Position numbers and translations under genes: made by a program | Notes under the pieces: model-generated | The model's database searches: none | What the model was told of the DNA's origin: nothing | Seen by the model: the letters and a program-made list of their open reading frames with translations, nothing else | Source of the DNA: Shimia_B sp039815465 | GTDB taxonomy: Bacteria > Pseudomonadota > Alphaproteobacteria > Rhodobacterales > Rhodobacteraceae | Reading direction: 5' to 3' | DNA length: 64,000 bases | NCBI GenBank assembly: GCA_039815465.1 | Contig: JBCBZG010000014.1 | Location: 1 to 64,000, forward strand | In this document: piece after piece, positions 8,337-16,956 of the stretch | How the letters are laid out: each line of letters begins with the position of its first letter | Numbering within the stretch: the first letter of the stretch is position 1

Positions 8337-8611
8337 GGCAGCTCCGGTAATAAAGTTGCGCTTCCATTGGCATGAACGTTGCGAATAGTTCAAGCGCATT
8401 CGCGCCGCATTGCAGCAAATTCGAGCGATTGCCACCGGTTTGGCCTGCGCCGCCCGGGCCGTTAACCAATTTTCCACGGCTGGCCGCCAGGGTTTGCGCA
8501 TCTCAGCCAGGCCGACCCGGGTCTCTCCCACCCGATCATCGCCCCCCTCGCGATGCGGCCTGGCCATAGACATTGGCACCGGCGCGCTCGATGGCCGGGA
8601 AAGGATCAACG

Positions 8612-8947
8612 ATGAAGACGCATCTTATCGCACTTTCTGTCGGCGTGGTCGCGCTGGTTTTGATGAGCACCACCGCCCGCGCCCAGGATGTTCACCGCGC
8701 CCAGGCAAGCAACTGTGCCGCGCGTGAGGCGGTGATCGACCGGCTCGCGTCGCGCTATGGCGAAAGCCGCCAGTCGGTGGGCGTGGCTGCCAACCAGTCG
8801 GTGGTGGAGGTCTATGCGAACGACGCCACAGGCTCCTGGTCGATCCTGGTGACATTGCCCAACGGGACGAGCTGCCTTGTGGCCTCGGGCATGTCGTTTG
8901 AGGCTCTGGCCTCTGTCGCGCCGATGCCCCAGGGAAGCGCGCTTTAA
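8612..8947 (+). CDS. Small secreted protein
   Basis: 111-residue predicted periplasmic protein. The chosen ATG at 8612 has AAGGA ten bases upstream and is directly followed by a signal peptide (MKTHLIALSVG, cleavage after ARA near residue 26). The mature part has a helix (AAREAVIDRLASRYGES) and a two-cysteine beta region ending PMPQGSAL; the pattern with LVTLPNGTSCLVASG is seen in small Roseobacter exported proteins of unknown role. It ends four bases into the converging TauE/SafE gene. Function unknown. Confidence 0.78.
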   Translation: MKTHLIALSVGVVALVLMSTTARAQDVHRAQASNCAAREAVIDRLASRYGESRQSVGVAANQSVVEVYANDATGSWSILVTLPNGTSCLVASGMSFEALASVAPMPQGSAL

Positions 8948-9699
8948 GACAGCGCCGTCCAGATCAGCCGCAGGCCTGTCGCCGTGAGCAGGACATAGGT
9001 GATTGCGAAAAAGAGACGTTCCGGCACCAGCCGGTGCGCCTTGACCCCCAGCCATGTCCCAAAAAGCGCCACCGGCGCGAGCATGAGTACGGCCCACCAC
9101 GTATCGGTCGTGAACGCGCCGAGAAACGAATACGGCACGAACTTCATCACATTGATCGCCCAGAATACGAGCACCGTGGACGCCTGATACGTTGTCTTGT
9201 TGAGCTTTTGGCTCAGCAGATAGACGGCCAGCGGCGGCCCCCCTGCGTGACTTACAAAACTGGTGAACCCGGCCACGGACCCGGCGAATATGCCTGCCCG
9301 CGTCCCAAGCTGCGATTTGGGCTGCGGCACGAGCCCCCGCGCCTTAGCCAGCTGCCAAGCGACAAACGCCAGCGCTATGACCCCGATCAAAAAGCGGATG
9401 ACATTGGAATTCGCAAAGCCGAAGACCACGATCCCGATGGCCACACCCGCCACTGAACCGATGAGGAGCCGTCGACAGTCGCTCCAATTCCATTTCTTCC
9501 AGTAGGTCGGCAGGCTCCCCACATCGATCAACATCAGGAGCGGCAGCATCATGCCCAGCGCGAGTTCGGGCGGCATGATCAACGCCAGGATGGCGGACGC
9601 CACAAACGAGGCGCCAGACCCGAATCCACCCTTGGATATCCCAGCAAAGATCACCGCGGGGATCGCAACTGCGAAGAAGAGGAGGTTGAACTCAATCAT
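8944..9699 (-). CDS. TauE/SafE (TSUP) family membrane transporter
   Basis: 251-residue integral membrane protein with about eight helices and the internal two-fold repeat of the TSUP family (early GISKGGFGSG and later TSFVSHAGGPPLAVYLL). Members export or import small organosulfur or carboxylate anions such as sulfite and sulfoacetate. Nothing nearby identifies its substrate. It stands alone on the minus strand, transcribed away from mdh, sharing the 130-base region upstream of both genes. Confidence 0.9.
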   Translation of the reverse strand: MIEFNLLFFAVAIPAVIFAGISKGGFGSGASFVASAILALIMPPELALGMMLPLLMLIDVGSLPTYWKKWNWSDCRRLLIGSVAGVAIGIVVFGFANSNVIRFLIGVIALAFVAWQLAKARGLVPQPKSQLGTRAGIFAGSVAGFTSFVSHAGGPPLAVYLLSQKLNKTTYQASTVLVFWAINVMKFVPYSFLGAFTTDTWWAVLMLAPVALFGTWLGVKAHRLVPERLFFAITYVLLTATGLRLIWTALS

Positions 9700-9829
9700 A
9701 GCTGCTCTCTAAGTACTTCATTTCGTACGCCATAGTATACCACGGCACAATGACGCGCTCCCTCCCCTTGCGCGGAGCGGCGCGATTGCCATAAGCACGC
9801 CGAGCAAGTTACCAGCCGGAGACCGCACC

Positions 9830-10792
9830 ATGGCCCGTTCAAAAATCGCCCTCATCGGCGCAGGCAATATTGGCGGCACGCTCGCCCATCTCGCTGCGAT
9901 CAAAGAACTTGGGGACGTTGTCCTCTTTGACATCGCAGAAGGCCTGCCCGAGGGCAAAGCGCTCGATATCGCAGAATCAGGCCCCTCGGAGGGGTTCGAT
10001 GCGGCCATGAGCGGCACACAAAGCTACGAGGACATCGCAGGCGCCGATGTTTGCATCGTCACCGCAGGCGTGGCGCGCAAGCCCGGCATGAGCCGCGATG
10101 ACCTGCTTGGCATCAACCTCAAAGTGATGAAATCCGTGGGCGAAGGCATTGCCAAATACGCCCCCGACGCATTCGTCATCTGCATCACCAACCCGCTTGA
10201 CGCGATGGTCTGGGCGCTGCGCGAATTTTCCGGCCTGCCCCACGCGAAGGTTTGCGGGATGGCAGGCGTGCTCGACAGCGCGCGGTTCCGGCACTTCCTG
10301 AGCCTCGAATTCGGCGTCTCCATGCGCGACGTCACCGCGTTTGTGCTCGGCGGGCATGGCGACACGATGGTGCCGCTGGCGCGCTATTCGACCGTTGCTG
10401 GTATCCCTCTCCCCGATCTGGTGGAGATGGAGTGGACGTCGCAAGAAAAGCTCGACGAGATCGTGCAGCGCACCCGTGACGGCGGCGCGGAGATTGTGGG
10501 TCTGCTCAAAACCGGGTCCGCGTTCTACGCGCCTGCGACCTCGGCCATTGAGATGGCTGAATCCTATCTCAACGACCAAAAGCGGCTTTTGCCCTGCGCA
10601 GCCTACTGCGAAGGCGAATACGGGCTGTCTGGGATGTATGTGGGCGTGCCGACGATCATCGGCGCGGGCGGCATCGAGCGCGTGGTCGACATCAAGCTCA
10701 ACAAAGACGAGAAGGCCATGTTCGACAAATCGGTCTCTGCGGTGCAGGGCCTGGTTGATGCGTGCAAGGGCATTGACGAAAGCCTCGCATAG
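9830..10792 (+). CDS. mdh: Malate dehydrogenase
   Basis: 320-residue NAD-dependent malate dehydrogenase of the lactate dehydrogenase-like type, converting malate to oxaloacetate. The NAD-binding GAGNIGG motif is at residues 10-16, the substrate arginines and catalytic pair are present (ITNPLDAMVW, GGHGDTMVP with the active histidine). The start ATG at 9830 is preceded by CGGAGA. Length is standard. It lies upstream of a glycosyltransferase-like gene and of sucC on the same strand; the TGTGATCACA motif is not seen in front of it, so its control may differ from sucC. Confidence 0.98.
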   Translation: MARSKIALIGAGNIGGTLAHLAAIKELGDVVLFDIAEGLPEGKALDIAESGPSEGFDAAMSGTQSYEDIAGADVCIVTAGVARKPGMSRDDLLGINLKVMKSVGEGIAKYAPDAFVICITNPLDAMVWALREFSGLPHAKVCGMAGVLDSARFRHFLSLEFGVSMRDVTAFVLGGHGDTMVPLARYSTVAGIPLPDLVEMEWTSQEKLDEIVQRTRDGGAEIVGLLKTGSAFYAPATSAIEMAESYLNDQKRLLPCAAYCEGEYGLSGMYVGVPTIIGAGGIERVVDIKLNKDEKAMFDKSVSAVQGLVDACKGIDESLA

Positions 10793-10816
10793 CGCAGGCG
10801 CACGCGGGGCCCCGGC

Positions 10817-11809
10817 ATGACCAGCTGGGGCACCGTAACGCTCGCCGACGAGCCGAGCGAACTTTTGGTCGCGTTTTGTGCGTATCACGCGCGGTTGGGC
10901 GCGTCTGAGATTCACGTGTTCCTGGACCGCACCCCCCCGCGGGAGGTCAAGACACTGTCGACCATCCCCGGCGTGATCGTGACCCATTGTAGTCCTGCGT
11001 TCTGGGACGAACATGGCGGGCGACCGGGCTTGCAAACCCATCGCCAAGATATCGTTGCCAACGTGGCCTATATGGACGCCGCCGTTGACTGGCTCGCCCA
11101 TATCGATGCGGATGAGTTCATCCATGCGACCGACGACATGGGGGAGGAGCTGTCGGCGGTCCCCCCCGGGATCGTCGGGCTACGCATGCAAACCCGGGAG
11201 CGCGCCTGGCGCACGGGGCCCGAGCCCACGGGCATTTTCGACGGCATCTTTCGCAAACCGATCCCAGGCTCTTTGACGCTCGATCGTCCCATTCTGGGCC
11301 CTCTGGCGCGCTACACGCAGCGCGGATTGGCCGGCCACGCGGTGGGTAAGTCGATTGTGCGCACTGGGCTTGGGCTAACCATGTCGATCCACGCGCCCAA
11401 GGACCCGAAATCGCACCACCTCATGGAATCGCAGACGATGCGGATCCTGCATTTCGACGGGCTCACACCGCTGCATTGGACGCTAAAGCGGTTGAAATAC
11501 GCCGTACTGCCCCACGCAGACAAACGCATCGATGGGCAGCATTTCCGCTGGAACCAAATCGCCGCGATCCGCGAATGTACCACGATGGAGGAGGCACTGA
11601 CGCTTCAGCGCAAAATTACCTGCGTCCCACCGGAGCAAGAAGCACAGCTGCGAACGCTCAAACTGATCGAGGATGTGCCTGATTTTGACCCCGCCGCAGA
11701 CATTGCTGCGGTGCTACCGGACGCCTTTGTCCAACTCAGCGTGCGGCGGTTCAACCGGCGAATCTTGCGCAAAAACGCGGTGTTTGTGCGTGAGTTGGGC
11801 ATCACCTGA
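10817..11809 (+). CDS. Glycosyltransferase-like protein (GT2/DUF23 type)
   Basis: 330-residue protein with a GT-A-like fold. It starts like the family that scans a face-to-face donor (ELLVAFCAYHARLGASEIHVFLDRT), has a metal-binding D-x-D in HIDADEF near residue 98 and a C-terminal HFDGLTPLHW segment common in the family of glycosyltransferase family 2 relatives that Rhodobacteraceae carry in many copies. The acceptor is unknown. It begins 24 bases after mdh and may be co-transcribed, although it has no evident TCA role. Confidence 0.75.
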   Translation: MTSWGTVTLADEPSELLVAFCAYHARLGASEIHVFLDRTPPREVKTLSTIPGVIVTHCSPAFWDEHGGRPGLQTHRQDIVANVAYMDAAVDWLAHIDADEFIHATDDMGEELSAVPPGIVGLRMQTRERAWRTGPEPTGIFDGIFRKPIPGSLTLDRPILGPLARYTQRGLAGHAVGKSIVRTGLGLTMSIHAPKDPKSHHLMESQTMRILHFDGLTPLHWTLKRLKYAVLPHADKRIDGQHFRWNQIAAIRECTTMEEALTLQRKITCVPPEQEAQLRTLKLIEDVPDFDPAADIAAVLPDAFVQLSVRRFNRRILRKNAVFVRELGIT

Positions 11810-11880
11810 CGCGCTTTAACGCTAACATCTACAGCCCTTAGCGCCGCCGGTCGTGACATTTCGGCCAAGCGTCAAAAATT

Positions 11881-11911
11881 TGTGATCACAGCAGTTTTTC
11901 GTGTGATCACA
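11881..11911. promoter_or_regulatory. Paired TGTGATCACA palindromes upstream of sucC
   Basis: Two exact copies, 11881-11890 and 11902-11911, with centres 21 bases apart, about 95-125 bases upstream of the sucC start. This repeats the pair spacing found upstream of sdhC. The position suits an activator or a cooperative dimer pair acting on the sucC-to-lpdA operon. Confidence 0.78.
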
Positions 11912-12004
11912 AATGTCGGAAATACCGCCCCTGCGACCTTTTCCCCCTTAATTCCAAACCAAGAGCGTTGTTAAGTCACGGTAACGATCAAAGGACTGCT
12001 TCCC

Positions 12005-13198
12005 ATGAACATACATGAATACCAGGCCAAAGCTCTGTTGCGCAGCTACGGGGCACCGGTGTCGGACGGCCGCGTGGTGCTAAAAGCCGAAGAGGCAAAG
12101 ACAGCCGCAGGCGCGCTCGACGGACCGCTTTGGGTGGTGAAGGCGCAAATTCACGCCGGTGGCCGGGGCAAAGGGTCCTTTAAGGAGGACGACGCTGGCG
12201 AAAAGGGCGGCGTACGCCTGGCCAAATCCGTGGCCGAGGCCGCCGAAGAAGCCAAAAAGATGCTGGGCCGTACTCTGGTCACGCACCAGACTGGGCCCGC
12301 AGGCAAGCAGGTCAACCGGATCTATATCGAAGACGGCTCCGGCATCGAAAAGGAGCTTTATCTCGCGCTGCTCGTCGCCCGTGTGACCTCCCGCGTGTCC
12401 TTCGTCTGCTCCACCGAGGGCGGGATGGACATCGAAGAGGTCGCCGCATCGACGCCCGAAAAAATCCTCAGCTTCTCTGTCGATCCGGCCACGGGCTACC
12501 AGGCCTTCCACGGGCGGCGCATCGCGTTTTCGCTGGGTCTGAGCGGCAAGCAGGTCAAGGAGTGCGTGGCACTCATGGGTCTGCTCTACAAAGCCTTCAT
12601 GGAAAAAGACATGGAGATGCTGGAGATCAACCCGCTCATCGTCACTGACAGCGGGACGCTCAAGGTCCTCGACGCCAAGCTCGGCTTTGACGGCAACGCG
12701 GTCTACCGCAACCCGGACGTTGCCGAACTGCGCGACACGACCGAGGAAGACCCCAAAGAGCTTGAGGCGTCGAAATACGACCTCAACTACATCGCGCTCG
12801 ACGGCGAAATCGGCTGCATGGTGAACGGCGCGGGCCTGGCCATGGCCACGATGGACATTATCAAGCTCTACGGCGCTGAGCCTGCCAACTTCCTCGACGT
12901 AGGCGGCGGCGCGACGAAGGAGAAAGTGACAGAGGCGTTCAAGATCATCACCTCTGACCCCAACGTCAAAGGGATCCTCGTGAACATCTTTGGCGGCATC
13001 ATGCGCTGCGACGTGATCGCAGAAGGCGTCGTCGCCGCAGTCAAAGAGGTCGGCCTTCAGGTGCCGCTCGTTGTCCGCCTGGAAGGGACGAATGTCGAAA
13101 AGGGTAAGGAGATCATCAACACCTCCGGCCTCGACGTGATTGCCGCCGACGACCTCAAAGACGGTGCGCAAAAGATCGTGAAAGCAGTGAAAGGATAA
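12005..13198 (+). CDS. sucC: Succinyl-CoA synthetase beta subunit
   Basis: 397-residue ATP-grasp subunit of succinyl-CoA synthetase, which couples succinyl-CoA breakdown to nucleotide triphosphate formation. The opening MNIHEYQAKALLRSYG, the ATP-grasp lysine region (KAQIHAGGRGKG), the metal-binding MLEINPLIVT and GGIMRCDVIAEGV are all typical. It is the first gene of the suc operon, behind the paired palindromes. Its partner sucD is 1.5 kb downstream, separated by three small secreted-protein genes, an uncommon arrangement outside this group. Confidence 0.98.
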   Translation: MNIHEYQAKALLRSYGAPVSDGRVVLKAEEAKTAAGALDGPLWVVKAQIHAGGRGKGSFKEDDAGEKGGVRLAKSVAEAAEEAKKMLGRTLVTHQTGPAGKQVNRIYIEDGSGIEKELYLALLVARVTSRVSFVCSTEGGMDIEEVAASTPEKILSFSVDPATGYQAFHGRRIAFSLGLSGKQVKECVALMGLLYKAFMEKDMEMLEINPLIVTDSGTLKVLDAKLGFDGNAVYRNPDVAELRDTTEEDPKELEASKYDLNYIALDGEIGCMVNGAGLAMATMDIIKLYGAEPANFLDVGGGATKEKVTEAFKIITSDPNVKGILVNIFGGIMRCDVIAEGVVAAVKEVGLQVPLVVRLEGTNVEKGKEIINTSGLDVIAADDLKDGAQKIVKAVKG

Positions 13199-13203
13199 CT
13201 GGG

Positions 13204-13488
13204 ATGCGTGTAACCACAGCCCTGCTCGTCTGTGCATTTGTATCAGGCTGTTCCGTTGGCGGCGGACGGGATCAAACGGATTTCGATCCGGCGACCTATA
13301 GCCCCTACACCTACAAAACGGGTCCCGCGGCCGCTGCTGCTGGGGTGGCCTATAACTGCCCGGCGGGCGGTCAGGCTGTGGTGTTGCCAACGGGCAAGCT
13401 GTCCTGCGAACCCATCGGCACGGTCGCCGTCACTGGTGTTGAAGAGCCGCGCCGCGGCATCTTTGCGCGCCTCTTTGGGCGCCGTTAA
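13204..13488 (+). CDS. Small lipoprotein between sucC and sucD
   Basis: 94-residue predicted lipoprotein with lipobox VSGC (cysteine 16), followed by a flexible glycine/proline region and a short domain with two cysteines (NCPAGGQ and LSCEP) ending in an arginine-rich tail. It starts five bases after sucC, so translation is probably coupled. The NCPAGGQAVVLPTGKLSCEP pattern suggests a small disulfide-bonded module. No named family recognised. Confidence 0.75.
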   Translation: MRVTTALLVCAFVSGCSVGGGRDQTDFDPATYSPYTYKTGPAAAAAGVAYNCPAGGQAVVLPTGKLSCEPIGTVAVTGVEEPRRGIFARLFGRR

Positions 13489-13504
13489 GGGACGGGTTGG
13501 CACC

Positions 13505-13984
13505 ATGGCCCCTGCAAATGGCACCATAGGACGCCAGGGCGCGGCCCTAGGCTGGCGGCGCTTTGCCGCCCTTGCCGCGCTCGTGACCGCGGCGGGGTGT
13601 GCAGCCACACCGCCGACATCACCCTTTGCCGGGCCAGGTGCCGCGATCATTGACGCGGAGCGCGCGGGGTTCTTTTTTGCAGAGGCCTGTATCCTCACCG
13701 CCCCTGGGTTTGAGAATGTGGGGACCGTGCTCGCCGATCATCCCTTTACCCAAAACGAGGTCACTGGCACCTATTTCCACGACGCGGGCAACCTGTCGAT
13801 CAAAGGCGGGTTGAGCGGGTGTAGCCTCGTCTTCGGAACCGATCAGCCAAGCGATGATGTGGTTGCAGGGCTTGCGCGCGGGACCGCCGCTGTGATGCAG
13901 GGGCAGGCGGTGCCGGAAGGGATCGATGTGTCGTCCCGGATGGGTCCAGACGGCTTGCGCTACTTTCGCATCGGGATGATGTAG
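13505..13984 (+). CDS. Secreted/lipoprotein paralogue 1 in suc operon
   Basis: 159-residue exported protein. The ATG at 13505 is used because a hydrophobic signal ending TAAGC (possible weak lipobox, cysteine 32) follows; the longer upstream frame overlaps the previous gene. Two mature cysteines are present (AEACIL and SGCSLV). It shares a loose pattern with the three other exported proteins of this operon: a helix ending in cysteine-aliphatic, a loop, then a second helix running into the next segment. Function unknown; 16 bases separate it from the previous gene and one base from the next. Confidence 0.68.
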   Translation: MAPANGTIGRQGAALGWRRFAALAALVTAAGCAATPPTSPFAGPGAAIIDAERAGFFFAEACILTAPGFENVGTVLADHPFTQNEVTGTYFHDAGNLSIKGGLSGCSLVFGTDQPSDDVVAGLARGTAAVMQGQAVPEGIDVSSRMGPDGLRYFRIGMM

Positions 13985-13985
13985 C

Positions 13986-14609
13986 ATGGCCGCACGGGCT
14001 CCCATAGCGGCGCGCCGCGCTGCGGTGCCGCGTCACCCAGCCCTCACCGGGCGACGGCGGGCGGCGCGCCCGGCGCTCATGGCGCTGGCCGCGGGGGTCG
14101 CACTGGCGGGGTGCAGCGAGCCTGTAATGACGCAAGCCGACCGCGCTGAACTGCGCAACATCAAGCCAAGCCATGTGGTGCCAAAGTCGAGCCCCGCACA
14201 GCTTGTAAACACCTTTCGCGCCGTCTGTGTCGATGGACCGACGACGTTCGAAGGCCGCGTGGCAAAGCTGCGCGACCTGTCTTACGTTCCGACCCGCCCC
14301 CGCAGCGCGCGCGGCATGCAGTATTTTGTGGTCGACGATCGGCGCCCGTCGATCTCCCTGTCTGCGCGGATGTGCATCGCCACCGCCGAGGCCCGCACCG
14401 GGCAGTCCGAGCGGTTCGGCGACTATGTTGCGCGCGCCTTTCCCGGGGCCCAGCCGCTCGACCCCGCCACACTGACCGCCACGGCAGAACGCGCCTGGCA
14501 GGTCACGACGCCACGGCCAGGCATCATCGCCTCCACCCGTGAGCCGTTCCAATTCATCTCCCGCTATTCGTTGGTCTTTTTCGACGCGCGGGCCCCCGAA
14601 ACCCCATGA
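13986..14609 (+). CDS. Lipoprotein paralogue 2 in suc operon
   Basis: 207 residues as read from the ATG at 13986, which directly follows the preceding stop; a shorter form from the ATG at 14079 (MALAAGVALAGC) would place the lipobox LAGC 12 residues from the start, a more usual distance, and is an equally good choice. The mature part repeats the family pattern (FRAVCVDG then a second cysteine in ARMCIATAEA). Location would be periplasmic, membrane-anchored. Function unknown. GC and arginine content of the first 31 codons are unusually high, another sign that the shorter start may be real. Confidence 0.65.
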   Translation: MAARAPIAARRAAVPRHPALTGRRRAARPALMALAAGVALAGCSEPVMTQADRAELRNIKPSHVVPKSSPAQLVNTFRAVCVDGPTTFEGRVAKLRDLSYVPTRPRSARGMQYFVVDDRRPSISLSARMCIATAEARTGQSERFGDYVARAFPGAQPLDPATLTATAERAWQVTTPRPGIIASTREPFQFISRYSLVFFDARAPETP

Positions 14610-14667
14610 CGCGCGTGCGATCCTCAGCCCTGCGCGGCCAGACTAAAGCCATCTAAGGAAGCCGGAA

Positions 14668-15549
14668 ATGTCCGTTCTCATCGACGAAAATACCAAAGTG
14701 ATCTGCCAAGGCCTAACGGGCTCCCAGGGCACATTCCACTCTGAACAGGCCATTGCCTACGGCACCAAAATGGTGGGCGGCGTGACGCCTGGTAAGGGCG
14801 GCACTACGCATCTTGACCTGCCAGTCTTCAACTCCGTGCACGAGGCCAAGCACGTCACCGAAGCGAACGCGACGGTGATCTACGTGCCGCCCCCCTTCGC
14901 CGCGGATTCGATCCTTGAAGCCATTGATGCGGAGATGGAGGTGATCGTGGCGATCACCGAGGGCATCCCGGTGCTCGACATGATGCGCGTGAAGCGCGCT
15001 TTGGTCGATAGCTCCTCGATCCTGATCGGGCCAAACTGCCCCGGCGTCATCACGCCTGACGCGTGCAAGATCGGCATCATGCCTGGCCACATCCACCGCC
15101 GCGGCTCCGTGGGCGTGGTCTCCCGCTCCGGCACGCTGACCTACGAGGCGGTGAAGCAGACGACCGATGTTGGCCTGGGCCAATCCACCTGCGTGGGCAT
15201 CGGCGGCGACCCGATCAAGGGGACAGAGCACCTCGACGTGCTGGAATGGTTCCTAGCAGACGATGAAACCGAGAGCATCATCATGATCGGCGAAATCGGC
15301 GGCTCCGCCGAAGAAGAAGCTGCGCAGTTCCTGAAGGACGAGGCCAAGCGCGGCCGCTCCAAGCCCACCGCAGGCTTCATCGCGGGCCGCACAGCCCCTC
15401 CCGGCCGTCGCATGGGTCACGCCGGCGCCATCGTCGCCGGTGGCAAAGGCGGGGCAGAGGATAAGATCGAAGCGATGAAATCCGCGGGCATCGTCGTAGC
15501 CGAAAGTCCCGCAAGCCTGGGCGAGGCTGTGCTGGAGGCGATCGGCTGA
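14668..15549 (+). CDS. sucD: Succinyl-CoA synthetase alpha subunit
   Basis: 293-residue CoA-binding subunit with the phosphorylated histidine of succinyl-CoA synthetase in RRMGHAGAIVAGG. The N-terminal Rossmann CoA-binding region (TGSQGTFHSEQAI), IYVPPPFAADSI and GPNCPGVITP are standard. An AAGGAAG site precedes the ATG. Works with SucC. The next gene overlaps its stop by one base. Confidence 0.98.
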   Translation: MSVLIDENTKVICQGLTGSQGTFHSEQAIAYGTKMVGGVTPGKGGTTHLDLPVFNSVHEAKHVTEANATVIYVPPPFAADSILEAIDAEMEVIVAITEGIPVLDMMRVKRALVDSSSILIGPNCPGVITPDACKIGIMPGHIHRRGSVGVVSRSGTLTYEAVKQTTDVGLGQSTCVGIGGDPIKGTEHLDVLEWFLADDETESIIMIGEIGGSAEEEAAQFLKDEAKRGRSKPTAGFIAGRTAPPGRRMGHAGAIVAGGKGGAEDKIEAMKSAGIVVAESPASLGEAVLEAIG

Positions 15550-15758
15550 TGGTTGCTGCTGGGCTCAACCGCCGCTGGACGGGTGTCGCGCTGCGCACGG
15601 TTTTTGCCGTCGCGGCGCTCAGCCTGACTGCGGCTTGCCCAGCGCGGATGGCTGTGAACGCGGCAGGCAATGTCGCAGGCGCAGCGATCAAGACGACCGG
15701 AGCGGTTGTGGGCGGCACTGTGAAAGTGCTGACCTTTCAGGAGGGGGGCGTGAGGTGA
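15549..15758 (+). CDS. Small lipoprotein after sucD
   Basis: 69-residue predicted lipoprotein; its ATG shares a base with the sucD stop (TGATG). Signal stretch VALRTVFAVAALSLTAAC with lipobox-like TAAC near residue 30, then an alanine/glycine/valine-rich tail (AGNVAGAAIKTTGAVVGG) resembling glycine-zipper lipoproteins of the envelope. A real gene is favoured by the coupling and by the two-sided overlap with neighbours. Function unknown. Confidence 0.65.
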   Translation: MVAAGLNRRWTGVALRTVFAVAALSLTAACPARMAVNAAGNVAGAAIKTTGAVVGGTVKVLTFQEGGVR

Positions 15759-16255
15759 AAATGGCGGCAGCCATGATCTCCATTCCACTTTCGGTGTCAG
15801 CGCTTGCCGCTGACCCTGCGGCAGACGTGCGCGCGCTCTGCCTTGCCCCGCCGCTCGACCTGCAAACCCTGCCCGAAGAGCTGGTAGAGGCAGGCTGGCA
15901 GCCGGTGGAGGGGGCAGAGGTGCTCGACACCCTCGCCGCAGACGCGGTGTGCTCTGACGCCACGCTCGACCTCGCACTGACCCGCGAAAGCTACGACCGG
16001 ATGATCGCGCTGGACGGCAAAGTCCTGGGCCAGGGTGACGTCACCCTCATCGCGGCCGACCGCCGCGGCGGCGACATCCTCGACCGCATCTGCATTATCT
16101 CAGCCCCCGCCGACGGGACCGGGCCCAGTTCCGAGCGCATCAACCTGAACGCCTATGGCTGGACCGGCAAACAAACCATCACCGCCGCCACCTGCGCCAA
16201 CACCACCACCCACATCACCCGCATCCGCAACCAGATGCGAAAGAACCCGAATTGA
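15755..16255 (+). CDS. Secreted protein paralogue 3 in suc operon
   Basis: 166-residue exported protein starting at GTG 15755 inside a GTGA overlap with the previous gene (ATG 15761 is the alternative two codons later). Signal peptide ends SALA near residue 18. The mature protein has cysteines in VRALCLAPP and AVCSD and a helix closing with L-x3-GW (ELVEAGWQPV). That ALC...GW arrangement recurs in the next gene (NACS...LGWMER). Function unknown; likely periplasmic. Confidence 0.7.
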   Translation: MKMAAAMISIPLSVSALAADPAADVRALCLAPPLDLQTLPEELVEAGWQPVEGAEVLDTLAADAVCSDATLDLALTRESYDRMIALDGKVLGQGDVTLIAADRRGGDILDRICIISAPADGTGPSSERINLNAYGWTGKQTITAATCANTTTHITRIRNQMRKNPN

Positions 16256-16947
16256 TGGCTGATCTTCGAAATCTCCGCGCACTGCTTCGTCACGCAGCCA
16301 CAGCAGCGCTTGCGATACTCCTTGCGGTTCCGCTCCATGCGCAAGACCGAGCCGAGGAAGCGTACAATGCCTGCAGCAACGCGACAGCATTAGAGTCTCA
16401 ATCGATCGAGGCCCTTGCACAGCTAGGCTGGATGGAACGGCAAACCGCATCTGCAGAGATCAGGGACCACTTTACCGACGGCTTCTTAGCAGCCATGACA
16501 ACCACACGCGACAAACCAATCGTGTGGGATAATGCCTTCCAGTCATCGATAAATGCGGCCGGAACAATATTGAGCGGGGCCACCAATGGATTTGGTCGTC
16601 TGTTCACAGTCGGTGACCCGATAGAATCCATCTTGGTGGTCGTGCCACCTCAAAATGTGAACCCCAACTGGACAATGTCGCGATGCATCTATTCTGGGCC
16701 TTTTGGTGAAAGCATTTCATCGTTTTTGAACTCCACCCGCGCCATGGACGAACGGGCCGGTGTGGAGCAGGCGAGCGCCGGGCTCGACATCTTCACGCTT
16801 CGCACGCAGCAGCAAGACGCCGAAACTGGAAGAACCATCGTTCTTGACGCCCAATTCGGCGTGTTCACCGACGACGTTGCAGAGGTGATGGGCCGAAAGC
16901 CAAAAGTGCCAGGTGGCATGTCCTTTAACCGACTTACGCAGAGATAG
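16255..16947 (+). CDS. Secreted protein paralogue 4 in suc operon
   Basis: 230-residue exported protein with signal peptide (cleavage after LHA, about residue 29). The ATG at 16255 shares a base with the previous stop. It repeats the family motif cysteine then GW (AYNACSNATAL ... AQLGWMER) and has a second cysteine in SRCIYSGPFG. Codon use is a little less GC-rich than in sucA. It is nine bases ahead of sucA, so it is co-translated with the 2-oxoglutarate dehydrogenase genes. Function unknown. Confidence 0.72.
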   Translation: MADLRNLRALLRHAATAALAILLAVPLHAQDRAEEAYNACSNATALESQSIEALAQLGWMERQTASAEIRDHFTDGFLAAMTTTRDKPIVWDNAFQSSINAAGTILSGATNGFGRLFTVGDPIESILVVVPPQNVNPNWTMSRCIYSGPFGESISSFLNSTRAMDERAGVEQASAGLDIFTLRTQQQDAETGRTIVLDAQFGVFTDDVAEVMGRKPKVPGGMSFNRLTQR

Positions 16948-16956
16948 GAGGCGAGA

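Noticed and set aside
9977..11125. Long leftward frame antisense to mdh and the glycosyltransferase-like gene
   Set aside because: Shadow frame; both plus-strand genes are well supported by family motifs.
12080..13390. Leftward 436-codon frame antisense to sucC
   Set aside because: Shadow of sucC; composition lacks any family feature.
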